A DNA stretch of 54,877 nucleotides from Leyella stercorea (GCF_021531655.1 NZ_JADYUF010000023.1:1-54877), one strand, 5' to 3'; positions 22,956 to 31,502 are shown, numbered from the stretch's first letter. Program-made: numbers and translations. Notes: generated by a model not told the origin, from the sequence alone.

Positions 22956-24794
22956 TTGGAACTGATACAGCTAAATCCATCCATACCGCGCCAACGTCGA
23001 CGCATAGAACAGTTTCTTGACGACAATGGCTTGCGTCTTGACGATGTAGACTACTACGCCGCCCTTGTCGACGAGACGACCGACGAAATAGTAGCCGGTG
23101 GTGGACTGAAAGGAGGCGTAATAAAATGCGTGGCTGTGGCTGACGGACACAAGGGCGAGACTGTAGCCAACCAGATTGTGTCGCACCTCATTGCACATGC
23201 CAACGCCGACGGACATCAATGCGTGAAACTCTTCACCAAACCGCAAAACCAAAAGATGTTCGAGAGCATGTCGTTCCGACTCCTCGCCGAAGCACCAAAG
23301 GCTATACTGATGGAGACGGGCATTGGAGGAATAAAGAGGTATAGTGAAGAGTTGGAAAGTGAAAAGGGAAAAGTGAAAAGTGAAGAATCCAATAGCAAAC
23401 TTCACCACCTCAACCCCTCAACCCCACAACCGATTATGCCGCAAAGCGGCATAATCATAATGAACTGCAACCCGTTCACGCTCGGCCACCGCTATCTGAT
23501 AGAGCAGGCGGCGCAACAAGTGCAGACGCTGTACATACTGGTGGTGAGAGAAGACTGCTCGATGTTCGGCTATGACGAACGCAAGGCGATGATAGTTCGG
23601 GGCGTGGCGCATATTAATAATGTAGTGGTGTGCGACGGCAGCGAATACTCCATCAGCGCAACCACGTTCCCTACGTACTTCCTGAAGAGTCTTTCGGATG
23701 CGTCAGACACTCAGATGACACTCGACATTGACCTATACAGACGACATATAGCTCCGGCACTGGACGCAACGGTGCGTTTCGTGGGAACCGAACCCGACGA
23801 CCCGCTGACCCGACGCTACAACGAACTGATGAAGAGTATGCTGCCCGACGTGCGCGAGGTGGCACGACTGCAGCAGAGTGGGGTAGCGGTGAGCGCATCG
23901 AGAGTGCGCAAGGCAATAGTAGAGAATCATCTCGCACTGGCTGCACGGCTCGTTCCGCCAACCACCGTACCTTATATAGCAGCCCACTTGGCAACACGGG
24001 CACTGAAGGCAGAGCTGAACACCACCCCGAAGCCGGGACTCGTCGACACCCACGACAGCGGAGCACACCGCGACATGGACCATGCATTGATGATGCGCAG
24101 CATACGTGCAATGCATCCATACTTCGTCAGGCTCGCCACACTGGGCTATGACAGCCCCAAATTGCCCGCCCACGATGACATAGTAAGCATAGGCTTAGAG
24201 GCAGAGAAAGCCATGTTCAAGTCTACCGGAGGCGTAAATACCTACAAGGGAGCTCTCTTCTCGATGGGACTGGCACTCACCGCAGCCACATATATAATAG
24301 GTAGAGGCAAAGTGGCAACAACAACTCACGGCAAAGAGTACGTGCCTGGCGACCTGCTTTCTGCCATAATAATACAACTTGCCAATGGTTTCCCCGACAC
24401 CAGAGGCACACACGGCAGCCAAGCCAAACAAGCAGCCCAGGCTGGAGGCAGTCTGAAGAGTGCGCTCGACAATGCCCGCGAAGGCTACAGCCAGCTCTTC
24501 GGCGAATGGCTTCCGTTCTACGAGACACGCATCAAGGGCGACGACTCGTACGTGAAGCACAAGACCCTGCTGCGTATCATGTGCGACCTCGACGATACCA
24601 ACATCGTATATCGCACCGACTACGACACGATGCTCAACGTGAAGACCCTGGCAAGACACCTGCTTGAGGACTTCTCCGAAGCAGGAATTGACGACTTGAA
24701 CCGCGATTTCGTTAGTCGTAACATCTCGCCTGGAGGCAGTGCCGACATGCTTGCGCTCGTTGTCTTTTTGTTCGGAATAACGCGAAAAGACTGA
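22956..24794 (+). CDS. citCG: Fusion of citrate lyase ligase (CitC) and triphosphoribosyl-dephospho-CoA synthase (CitG)
   Basis: 612 residues. The CitC part acetylates the CitD thiol using acetate and ATP; the CitG part makes the prosthetic-group precursor from ATP and dephospho-CoA. Residues 1-128 are the GNAT-like CitC N-domain. Residues 165-340 are the nucleotidyltransferase with NPFTLGHRYL (172-181), YSISATTFPTYFLK and VSASRVRKA. Residues about 341-612 are CitG, with TPKPGLVDTHDSGAHRD, HGSQAKQAAQAGG and NISPGGSADML. A lysine/serine/glutamate-rich linker (129-164) encoded by AAAAGTGAAAAGTGAAG repeats breaks the CitC part. The start must be TTG 22956, because a stop lies at 22938-22940 and no ATG or GTG follows before it. 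Confidence 0.94.
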   Translation: MELIQLNPSIPRQRRRIEQFLDDNGLRLDDVDYYAALVDETTDEIVAGGGLKGGVIKCVAVADGHKGETVANQIVSHLIAHANADGHQCVKLFTKPQNQKMFESMSFRLLAEAPKAILMETGIGGIKRYSEELESEKGKVKSEESNSKLHHLNPSTPQPIMPQSGIIIMNCNPFTLGHRYLIEQAAQQVQTLYILVVREDCSMFGYDERKAMIVRGVAHINNVVVCDGSEYSISATTFPTYFLKSLSDASDTQMTLDIDLYRRHIAPALDATVRFVGTEPDDPLTRRYNELMKSMLPDVREVARLQQSGVAVSASRVRKAIVENHLALAARLVPPTTVPYIAAHLATRALKAELNTTPKPGLVDTHDSGAHRDMDHALMMRSIRAMHPYFVRLATLGYDSPKLPAHDDIVSIGLEAEKAMFKSTGGVNTYKGALFSMGLALTAATYIIGRGKVATTTHGKEYVPGDLLSAIIIQLANGFPDTRGTHGSQAKQAAQAGGSLKSALDNAREGYSQLFGEWLPFYETRIKGDDSYVKHKTLLRIMCDLDDTNIVYRTDYDTMLNVKTLARHLLEDFSEAGIDDLNRDFVSRNISPGGSADMLALVVFLFGITRKD

Positions 24795-24852
24795 ATAATT
24801 TGCAGCAAATATACCGAAAAAGTGTATTTTTAATGCATTTTAGGTGATTTTG

Positions 24853-24894
24853 TTAACGCAAACAACGTTAAATGATAAATAATTACTAACTTTA
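24853..24894 (+). promoter_or_regulatory. Candidate acn promoter with overlapping inverted repeat
   Basis: A -7-like box TAACTTTA lies at 24887-24894. No clear TTG sits at the right distance. Instead the inverted repeat TTAACG-N7-CGTTAA (24853-24871) covers the -33 region, suggesting a regulator-dependent promoter (inference). Confidence 0.45.
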
Positions 24895-24923
24895 TATTTT
24901 GAAAATCTAAAAACATTGACATT

Positions 24924-27164
24924 ATGGTGGAACTTATCAATCATGGAGTCTATCTCCTCAACGGAAATGAAATCCGCGACAACTATCAGGGCATGACCCC
25001 CGATGAGGCCCGCGAGAATACTATCACATACGGCATTTTGCGCTCGCATGATGTCGACGGCGGTAAGGGCAACAAGATGCGCATTCGCTTCGATGCTATG
25101 ATGTCGCACGACATAACATACGTAGGTATCATTCAGACAGCACGCGCCAGCGGACTCGAGGAGTTCCCGCTGCCTTATGCAATGACCAACTGCCACAACT
25201 CACTCTGCGCTGTGGGCGGAACTATCAATGAGGACGACCACGTATTCGGCCTCTCGGCTGCCAAGAAGTATGGCGGTATCTACGTTCCTGCCAACCAGGC
25301 TGTCATTCATCAGTATGCACGCGAGATGATGGTGAAGTGTGGCAACATGATACTCGGCTCCGACTCACACACACGCTACGGCTCGTTGGGCAATATGGGT
25401 GTAGGCGAAGGAGGCGGCGAGCTTGTCAAGCAGCTTCTCAAGAACACATGGGACATCAACGCTCCTGAGGTGGTATTGGTATGGCTTGAGGGCGCACCTA
25501 AGAAGGGTATTGGTCCGCACGACGTTGCCATCTCGCTCGTTAAGGCTACTTTCGAGAGCGGCGTTGTTAAGAACAAGGTGCTTGAGTTTGCCGGTCCTGG
25601 CGTGAAGAATCTTCCTATCGACTTCCGTAACGGCATCGATATCATGACCACCGAGACCACTTGCTTGAGCTCAATTTGGATTACCGACGACGAGGTGAAG
25701 CACCATTACGAAATACACGAGCGTCCGCAGGACTATCGCGAACTGAAGCCGGGCGACGTGGCTTACTACGACATGATGATACGCATCGACCTCTCTACAC
25801 AGGAGTCGATGATTGCACTGCCGTTCCATCCGTCGAACGCTGTTACAATCCACGAGCTTCAGGCCGACCCGGTAGGTATACTTACACGCATAGAGGAAGA
25901 CGCAAAGAAGCGTTTCGGCGATAAGGTGGACGTACATCTTGTTGACAAGGTGGTTGACGGAAAGGTGCAGGCCGACCAGGGTATCATCGCCGGTTGCTCG
26001 GGCGGTACATACGACAACCTCGCTGAGGCTGCTGCCATCCTCAAGGGCAAGAACATCGGCAACGACTACTTCACAGCTTCGGCTTATCCGCAGTCGACTC
26101 CGGTTTCGATGGCAGTGACACGCGAGGGCATCACAGCCGACTTGATTGAGGCAGGCGTTGTGATGAAGCCCGCATTCTGCGGTCCGTGCTTCGGCGCAGG
26201 TGACGTGCCTTCAAATAACGGATTGAGTATACGCCATACAACCCGCAACTTCCCCAACCGTGAGGGATCGAAGCCAGGTCAGGGCCAGCTCTCACTCGTA
26301 GCCCTTATGGACGCACGCTCTATCGCAGCTACTGCTGCCAACGGTGGCGTTATCACAGCTGCTACCGACGTTGAGTACGAGAATACACACAAGCCATACG
26401 TTTACGACGACAAGATATACAAGTGCCGCGTATACAACGGATTCGGCAAGGCTCGTCCTGAGACCGAACTGCGCTATGGTCCGAACATCAAGGACTGGCC
26501 TAAGATGTATCCGATGCAGGAGAACATGCTCGTTGAGCTTGCTGCCGTTATCCACGACCCCGTCACAACGACCGATGAGCTTATCCCTTCAGGCGAGACA
26601 AGTTCTTACCGCTCTAATCCGTTGAAGCTCTCTGAGTTTGCTCTCTCACGCCGTGTACCTGAATATGTAGGCTTGAGCAAGGAGATACAGAAGCAGGACC
26701 TCGCACGCCGTGAGGGTAATGTAAGCGAGAATGTGGCTGAGGCATTGAAGGCTGTAGGCGCTACTGCTGAGAACACATCGTTCGGCTCATGCGTATTCGC
26801 TAATCGTCCGGGCGACGGTTCGGCACGCGAGCAGGCTGCCAGCTGTCAGAAGGTGCTCGGTGGCGATGCCAACATCTGCTACGAGTATGCTACAAAGCGT
26901 TATCGCTCTAACTGTATCAACTGGGGTATCGTACCGTTCACCATCGCTAAGGATGTTGAATTCAACTATGAACCGGGCGATAAGGTGTTCATCCCTGGCA
27001 TTCGCGAGGCTATGCTCGCAGGCAAGGAGGAGATTGACGCTCAGGTAATCACCAAGGAAGGCGTTAAGCCTATCCACCTCTACTTCCAGAATCTGACCGC
27101 CAACGAGCGCCAGATCCTGGTAGACGGATGCTTGATGAATTACTATGCTTCATCGAAGCGATGA
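24924..27164 (+). CDS. acn: Aconitate hydratase
   Basis: 746 residues. Interconverts citrate and isocitrate using a [4Fe-4S] cluster. The cluster ligands are Cys358 (AGCSGGTYDN) and Cys419/Cys422 (FCGPCFG). GSDSHTRYGSLGNMGVGEG at 145-163 is the conserved substrate-binding stretch. The C-terminal swivel domain includes FGSCVFANRPGDGSAREQA and YRSNCINWGIVP. The length fits the mitochondrial-like type common in Bacteroides. It follows citCG by about 130 bp and precedes icd. It competes with citrate lyase for citrate. Confidence 0.96.
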   Translation: MVELINHGVYLLNGNEIRDNYQGMTPDEARENTITYGILRSHDVDGGKGNKMRIRFDAMMSHDITYVGIIQTARASGLEEFPLPYAMTNCHNSLCAVGGTINEDDHVFGLSAAKKYGGIYVPANQAVIHQYAREMMVKCGNMILGSDSHTRYGSLGNMGVGEGGGELVKQLLKNTWDINAPEVVLVWLEGAPKKGIGPHDVAISLVKATFESGVVKNKVLEFAGPGVKNLPIDFRNGIDIMTTETTCLSSIWITDDEVKHHYEIHERPQDYRELKPGDVAYYDMMIRIDLSTQESMIALPFHPSNAVTIHELQADPVGILTRIEEDAKKRFGDKVDVHLVDKVVDGKVQADQGIIAGCSGGTYDNLAEAAAILKGKNIGNDYFTASAYPQSTPVSMAVTREGITADLIEAGVVMKPAFCGPCFGAGDVPSNNGLSIRHTTRNFPNREGSKPGQGQLSLVALMDARSIAATAANGGVITAATDVEYENTHKPYVYDDKIYKCRVYNGFGKARPETELRYGPNIKDWPKMYPMQENMLVELAAVIHDPVTTTDELIPSGETSSYRSNPLKLSEFALSRRVPEYVGLSKEIQKQDLARREGNVSENVAEALKAVGATAENTSFGSCVFANRPGDGSAREQAASCQKVLGGDANICYEYATKRYRSNCINWGIVPFTIAKDVEFNYEPGDKVFIPGIREAMLAGKEEIDAQVITKEGVKPIHLYFQNLTANERQILVDGCLMNYYASSKR

Positions 27165-27169
27165 AGCAA

Positions 27170-27340
27170 TTAGGAATTTTGAATGTTGAGTTTTGAATTG
27201 TCGGCTACGCCGATTTTGAATTATTCAATTTGGAATTGGCAGACAACAATTCAAAACTCAAAACTCAAAATTCAAAACTCAAAACTCCTAATTGCCTCTG
27301 GCAACAATTCAAAACTCAAAATTCAAAACTCAAAAATCAT
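27170..27340. repeat. Simple TTCAAAACTC repeats in the acn-icd gap
   Basis: The gap holds many copies of TTCAAAACTC and its complement GAGTTTTGAA. The left arm (27170-27204, AATTAGGAATTTTGAATG...) is the inverse of the right arm (27246-27296, ending CTCCTAATT). The two can fold back around GGCTACGCC. A second partial right arm is at 27305-27337. An open reading frame runs through it in phase with icd, but its translation is low-complexity (KTQNSKLKTQ-like) and is not taken as protein. Confidence 0.75.
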
Positions 27341-27346
27341 ACTGCT

Positions 27347-28561
27347 ATGGAAAAGAAAATTCAGATGACCACTCCGGTTGTGGAGATGGATGGCGATGAA
27401 ATGACCCGTATATTGTGGAAGATGATCAAGGATGAGCTTATCCTTCCGTTCGTTGACCTCAAATCAGAATATTACGACCTCGGTCTGGTAAAGCGTGACG
27501 AGACCGGCGACCAGATTACAAAGGATGCAGCTGAGGCTACAAAGCGTCTTGGTGTGGCTGTTAAGTGCGCCACCATTACGCCTAACCATCAGCGTATGGA
27601 CGAGTACAAGCTCCACCAGATGTGGAAGAGCCCGAACGGCACTATCCGTTCTATTCTCGACGGTACCGTATTCCGTACTCCTATCACTATCCCGAGCATT
27701 CATCCGGCAGTACGCAACTGGGAGAAGCCTATCACTATCGCACGTCATGCATACGGCGACGTATACAAGAGCGTTGAGATTCGCGCTGAGGAGCCGGGTG
27801 TTGCCAAGCTCGTATTCGACGGCGAAAGCGGCAAGCACGAGGAGGTTGTAGTGCACACATTCAAGGGCGCTGGCGTGCTTCAGGCTATGCACAACACCGA
27901 CAAGTCAATACGCTCGTTTGCTCACTCATGCTTCAAGTTCGCTCTTGACACCAACCAGAGCCTCTGGTTCTCTACAAAGGATACCATCTCTAAGAAGTAT
28001 GACGCTCAGTTCAAGATCATCTTCTACGAGGTATTCGAGGAGTATAAGGAAGAGTTTGAGAAGCGCGGATTGGAGTTCTTCTACACTCTCATCGACGACG
28101 CTGTAGCTCGCGTTATCCGTTCGAAGGGCGGATTTATCTGGGCTTGCAAGAACTACGACGGCGACGTTATGTCGGACATGGTTTCTACAGCATTCGGCTC
28201 ATTGGCAATGATGACTTCTGTACTCGTTTCGCCTGACGGCAAGTATGAGTATGAGGCTGCTCACGGCACAGTGACACGTCACTACTACAAGTACCTTAAG
28301 GGTGAAGAGACATCTACCAACCCGATGGCTACTATCTTCGCATGGAGCGGTGCATTGCGCAAGCGCGGTGAGATGGACAATCTGCCCGAACTCGTCAACT
28401 TCGGCAACCAGCTTGAGGCTGCTTGCTTCGATACACTCAACGAAGGCATTGTGACTAAGGACCTCGCCGGACTTATGGAAGGCGTTACTCCACAGACAAA
28501 GACTTCTGCCGGATTCATCGCTGCAATACGCGAGCGTCTGGAGAAGAAGCTTGAGGCTTAA
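27347..28561 (+). CDS. icd: Isocitrate dehydrogenase, NADP-type, eukaryotic-like form
   Basis: 404 residues from ATG 27347 (MEKKIQMTTPVVEMDGDEMT). An upstream start in the repeat tract is rejected because it adds only repeat-encoded residues. Oxidises isocitrate to 2-oxoglutarate and CO2. The sequence resembles the homodimeric eukaryotic-like (IDH1-type) enzymes: PNGTIRSILDGTVFRTPI for substrate binding, IDDAVARVIRSKGGFIWACK, KNYDGDVMSDM for metal, and YEAAHGTVTRHYY at the coenzyme site. NADP preference is inferred from the family. It is followed after 12 bp by a foldback element rather than by citrate synthase. Confidence 0.95.
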   Translation: MEKKIQMTTPVVEMDGDEMTRILWKMIKDELILPFVDLKSEYYDLGLVKRDETGDQITKDAAEATKRLGVAVKCATITPNHQRMDEYKLHQMWKSPNGTIRSILDGTVFRTPITIPSIHPAVRNWEKPITIARHAYGDVYKSVEIRAEEPGVAKLVFDGESGKHEEVVVHTFKGAGVLQAMHNTDKSIRSFAHSCFKFALDTNQSLWFSTKDTISKKYDAQFKIIFYEVFEEYKEEFEKRGLEFFYTLIDDAVARVIRSKGGFIWACKNYDGDVMSDMVSTAFGSLAMMTSVLVSPDGKYEYEAAHGTVTRHYYKYLKGEETSTNPMATIFAWSGALRKRGEMDNLPELVNFGNQLEAACFDTLNEGIVTKDLAGLMEGVTPQTKTSAGFIAAIRERLEKKLEA

Positions 28562-28573
28562 ACTGATTGAAGC

Positions 28574-28816
28574 GAGGGCGTGTCAAAAGTCACATCAGCA
28601 CGCCCCGAAGGGGCAGAAGTCCATAGTCCAGGACACCGCCCTGAGTAAAAGAAACCCCAATAACAATGCGCCCTGTAAGGACAAAAGCGTTAATTATCAA
28701 TGCTTTTGCCCTTGCAGGGCGTTTTGCTTTTATCAATCCATAAACCCAAGGTGCTGCCTTGGGCTATGTGCTTATTGGGCTTTCATCCCATATAATTGAC
28801 TTTTGAACACACCCTC
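28574..28816. mobile_element. 243-bp foldback element, MITE-like, copy B
   Basis: The ends GAGGGCGTGTCAAAAGTCA (28574-28592) and TGACTTTTGAACACACCCTC (28797-28816) pair with one extra base and one mismatch. The interior matches copy A at 2055-2294, including the GCCCTTGCAGGGC stem and the CCCAAGGTGCTGCCTTGGG stem. It begins 12 bp after the icd stop codon, so it may also act as the icd transcript end. Confidence 0.7.
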
Positions 28817-28890
28817 CTCCTGCATTTAGCTTTTAGTTAATGGATGTATCACTCCATAATTGGGAAGAACCATCTTTTTGTTTATATTAT

Positions 28891-28930
28891 TAGGAGGCTA
28901 TAGCGTCCTCGCCATAGCCTGAGCAGTTAG
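28891..28930 (-). repeat. 40-bp hairpin repeat, copy 2 (inverted)
   Basis: This is the reverse complement of the repeat at 2342-2381 with two or so changes, and includes CGCCATAGCCTGAGCAG's partner arm. It is 75 bp beyond foldback copy B. The rest of 28817-29057 holds only AT-rich sequence and a TACTTTTG -7-like box at 29022-29029 without a well-spaced -33. Confidence 0.7.
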
Positions 28931-29057
28931 CCGGTGTATATTTGTTGCCGCTAATATCGTATGAACCATATTTATTGATATTTGCCCCTTTATATTGCCA
29001 TTTATTTTGCCATTTATTTTGTACTTTTGCCTTTGCTTAACGCAAAGTAATGACGAC

Positions 29058-30011
29058 ATGCAGATAATCCGATTTATAAAAGACTGGACTTTGCCGGTGG
29101 CTATTGGTACCGGCATAACCGTTTATCTAATTTTTGCACTCGTGCCTGCACTCGACGGATTCGCACTGGCAGCCGAACCGGTGTTCGATACTATGTTGCC
29201 GACGTTCATGTTCCTGGTGCTGTTCGTGACGTTCTGCAAGGTCGACTTCCATAAGTTGCGGCCAGTAGTATGGCATTTGTGGGTTGGCGTGTTTCAGGTA
29301 TTGACGGTGTCGGCAGTGGTAGCTGTGATTGTGGCGTTCCAGCTTACGGGTGACAGTCTGACGCTTGCCGAAGCCGTTCTCACATGTATTATCTGTCCGT
29401 GTGCTTCGGCAGCAGCAGTGGTTACACAGAAACTCGGAGGCAACCTTGAGGAGATGACAACCTACACCTTCGTCTCCAATCTTATCACCGCAATGCTCAT
29501 TCCCGTATGCTTCCCGATGATAGACCAGGCTGCCGACATACATTTTCTCGATGCTTTCACCCTTATATTATATAAGGTATTCATGGTGTTGGTGGTGCCG
29601 ATGGTTTTGGCATACTTGGTGAAGCATCATGCACAGCAACTCTGTAGGCGCATCACATCAGTGAAAGACTTGTCCTATTATCTTTGGGGATGCTCGTTGC
29701 TGATAGTGTCGGGCACCACGATGAAGAATATACTGCATGCTCAGACTACCATAACGTTCTTGCTGCTTATTGCCTTCTGTTCGCTTGTGCTGTGCCTGTT
29801 TCAGTTTGGCTGCGGTAGGGCAATAGGCTCGCGATTCGGTCAGACCGTCAATGCCGGTCAGGCACTCGGACAGAAAAACACCGCCTTTGCAATATGGATA
29901 GCCTGTGCCTATCTCACACCACTGTCGTCGGTAGGTCCTGGTTGTTACATTCTGTGGCAGAACATTATCAACAGTTGGGAGATATGGGACGCGCAGCGCA
30001 AGCGCAGTTGA
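29058..30011 (+). CDS. BASS-family (bile acid:sodium symporter-like) membrane transporter
   Basis: 317 residues from ATG 29058 (MQIIRFIKDW); an upstream start at 28995 overlaps the promoter region. About nine or ten hydrophobic helices. The family's crossover region is recognisable in ICPCASAAAVVTQKLGGNLEE and in the late GQTVNAGQALGQKNTAFAIW. BASS proteins import organic anions (bile acids, pyruvate, glucosinolates and others) with sodium. The substrate is not readable. Its place after acn and icd makes an organic acid plausible (inference). Confidence 0.85.
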   Translation: MQIIRFIKDWTLPVAIGTGITVYLIFALVPALDGFALAAEPVFDTMLPTFMFLVLFVTFCKVDFHKLRPVVWHLWVGVFQVLTVSAVVAVIVAFQLTGDSLTLAEAVLTCIICPCASAAAVVTQKLGGNLEEMTTYTFVSNLITAMLIPVCFPMIDQAADIHFLDAFTLILYKVFMVLVVPMVLAYLVKHHAQQLCRRITSVKDLSYYLWGCSLLIVSGTTMKNILHAQTTITFLLLIAFCSLVLCLFQFGCGRAIGSRFGQTVNAGQALGQKNTAFAIWIACAYLTPLSSVGPGCYILWQNIINSWEIWDAQRKRS

Positions 30012-30053
30012 ACAAGACTTCAACCATAATTATAATAAACCTAAAAACAAAAA

Positions 30054-30965
30054 ATGAAACAAATCATTATGTCGCTGCTGCTTGTCATGGCAGCAGTGGG
30101 TCTTCAAGCCCAAAATCTTTTTGTCGGTTCGTACAATATACGCTATCAGAACAAGTCGGATGCTAAAGACGGAAACAGCTGGCAACAGCGTTGTCCGCGC
30201 GTTTGCGGCATCATCAACTTCGAACAGCCCGACGTCTTCGGCGCACAAGAGGTTCTGTATCCGCAGTTGAAGGACATGCTCGCTACGCTCGACGGCTACG
30301 ACTATATAGGTGTAGGTCGTGATGACGGCAAGCGTGGGGGTGAGTATGCCGCCATATTCTACAAGAAAGACCATATCCGACTGCTTGACAACGGACAGTT
30401 CTGGTTGGCTGAAGATACCACACGACCGAATCTTGGTTGGGATGCAGCGTGCATCAGAATCTGTACTTGGGGAAAGTTTGAGGACAAACGTTCGCACTTG
30501 ATGTTCTTCTACTTCAATCTGCACATGGACCATGTGGGCATAGTGGCACGTAGAGAAAGTGCCAAACTCGTTGTGCGAAAGATACGCGAGATAGCAGGCA
30601 GCGCCCCCGTTGTACTCACGGGCGACTTCAATGTAGACCAAAACAACGAGATATATGCCATCTTCACCAATTCGGGATTGCTCCGCGACAGCTATACCGC
30701 AGCCCGTCTGCGCTATGCCGAGAACGGCACTTTCAATGCTTACAACAACGATACCTACACCGACAGCCGTATCGACCACGTGTTTGTGTCGTCCAATTTC
30801 CTCGTTGACAACTACGCAATTCTCACCGACTGCTATTGGACAGCGCCAAAAGTAGATGAGGCAAACAAGGCAAGCGACGCTCCGCAGGAGATAGACTTCC
30901 GCCCGGCACAGCGCCGATTGCCGTCAGACCACTATCCCGTTTTTGTGAAATTGAAAATGAAATAA
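30054..30965 (+). CDS. Exported endonuclease/exonuclease/phosphatase-family protein
   Basis: 303 residues with signal peptide (MKQIIMSLLLVMAAVGLQA) and no lipobox. EEP-fold motifs in order: FVGSYNIRYQN, FGAQEV (metal-binding Glu), YFNLHMDHVG, LTGDFNVD, DSRIDHVFVS and SDHYPVF (catalytic His). These metal-dependent phosphodiesterases may act on nucleic acids, phospholipids or inositol phosphates; the substrate here is unknown. It lies 42 bp after the BASS gene. Confidence 0.9.
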   Translation: MKQIIMSLLLVMAAVGLQAQNLFVGSYNIRYQNKSDAKDGNSWQQRCPRVCGIINFEQPDVFGAQEVLYPQLKDMLATLDGYDYIGVGRDDGKRGGEYAAIFYKKDHIRLLDNGQFWLAEDTTRPNLGWDAACIRICTWGKFEDKRSHLMFFYFNLHMDHVGIVARRESAKLVVRKIREIAGSAPVVLTGDFNVDQNNEIYAIFTNSGLLRDSYTAARLRYAENGTFNAYNNDTYTDSRIDHVFVSSNFLVDNYAILTDCYWTAPKVDEANKASDAPQEIDFRPAQRRLPSDHYPVFVKLKMK

Positions 30966-30977
30966 ATCGTATAAAAA

Positions 30978-31009
30978 TTTGCAGGTTAGCATACAAAATG
31001 CTATCTTTG
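30978..31009 (+). promoter_or_regulatory. Promoter of the DUF3467 gene
   Basis: TTTG (30978-30981), 20 bp, TATCTTTG (31002-31009), an exact match to the Bacteroidetes pattern. The leader is about 100 bases. Confidence 0.8.
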
Positions 31010-31022
31010 CATTACAAACATT

Positions 31023-31072
31023 ATGCCCCACGAAGCCAAACCATGCAAGGTTATGGCTGCGCGGGGCGTATT
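31023..31072 (+). promoter_or_regulatory. Structured leader hairpin before the DUF3467 gene
   Basis: Nested pairings: GCCCC with GGGGC, AGCCA with TGGCT, and AACC with GGTT around ATGCA. The stem is about 50 bases long and starts a few bases after the expected transcript start. There is no T tract, so it looks like a 5' stabilising or regulatory structure. Confidence 0.55.
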
Positions 31073-31117
31073 GTTTTGAGTTAAACAACGTATTTTTAAA
31101 CCTAAACAAATAAGAAA

Positions 31118-31441
31118 ATGGAAGAAAACAACCAGAATCAGCAGCCCCAGGGTCTTCAGATTGAGCTGAAGCCGGAAATCGGAGTAGGAGTATACGCTAA
31201 CCTTGCGCTTATCACTCACTCTTCTTCAGACTTCATCCTCGACTTCACATGCATGCTTCCAGGTATGCAGCAGCCGCAGGTTCGTAGCCGCGTAGTGATG
31301 GCTCCCGAGCACGCAAAGCGTCTTCTGATGGCCCTCAACGATAATATCCTGAAGTATGAGCAGCAGTTTGGCAAGATCAACCTGCCCGAACAGCAGCAGC
31401 CACGCACCGCTACTCCGTTCGAACAGCCTGCTGAAGCATAA
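31118..31441 (+). CDS. DUF3467 protein
   Basis: 107 residues, small and soluble with no signal peptide. The sequence GLQIELKPEIGVGVYANLAL, HSSSDFILDF and RVVMAPEHAKRLLMALNDN is typical of DUF3467. The function is unknown. From memory, in Bacteroides this gene usually stands between rpoC and rpsL; here rpsL is 4 kb downstream and rpoBC are not in the window. Glutamine- and proline-rich ends flank the conserved core. Confidence 0.88.
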   Translation: MEENNQNQQPQGLQIELKPEIGVGVYANLALITHSSSDFILDFTCMLPGMQQPQVRSRVVMAPEHAKRLLMALNDNILKYEQQFGKINLPEQQQPRTATPFEQPAEA

Positions 31442-31466
31442 GATTTGGAATACCTATGCAAAAAAT

Positions 31467-31502
31467 AAGGCAGACGAGTCGCAAGGATTCGTCTGCCTTT
31501 TA
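31467..31502 (+). terminator. Terminator after the DUF3467 gene
   Basis: Arms AAGGCAGACGA (31467-31477) and TCGTCTGCCTT (31489-31499) pair perfectly over 11 bp and are followed by TTTTATT. Confidence 0.9.

Noticed and set aside
27230..27346. N-terminal extension of isocitrate dehydrogenase by 39 residues
   Set aside because: The extra residues are encoded by TTCAAAACTC repeats and are not seen in the family; ATG 27347 gives the normal start.
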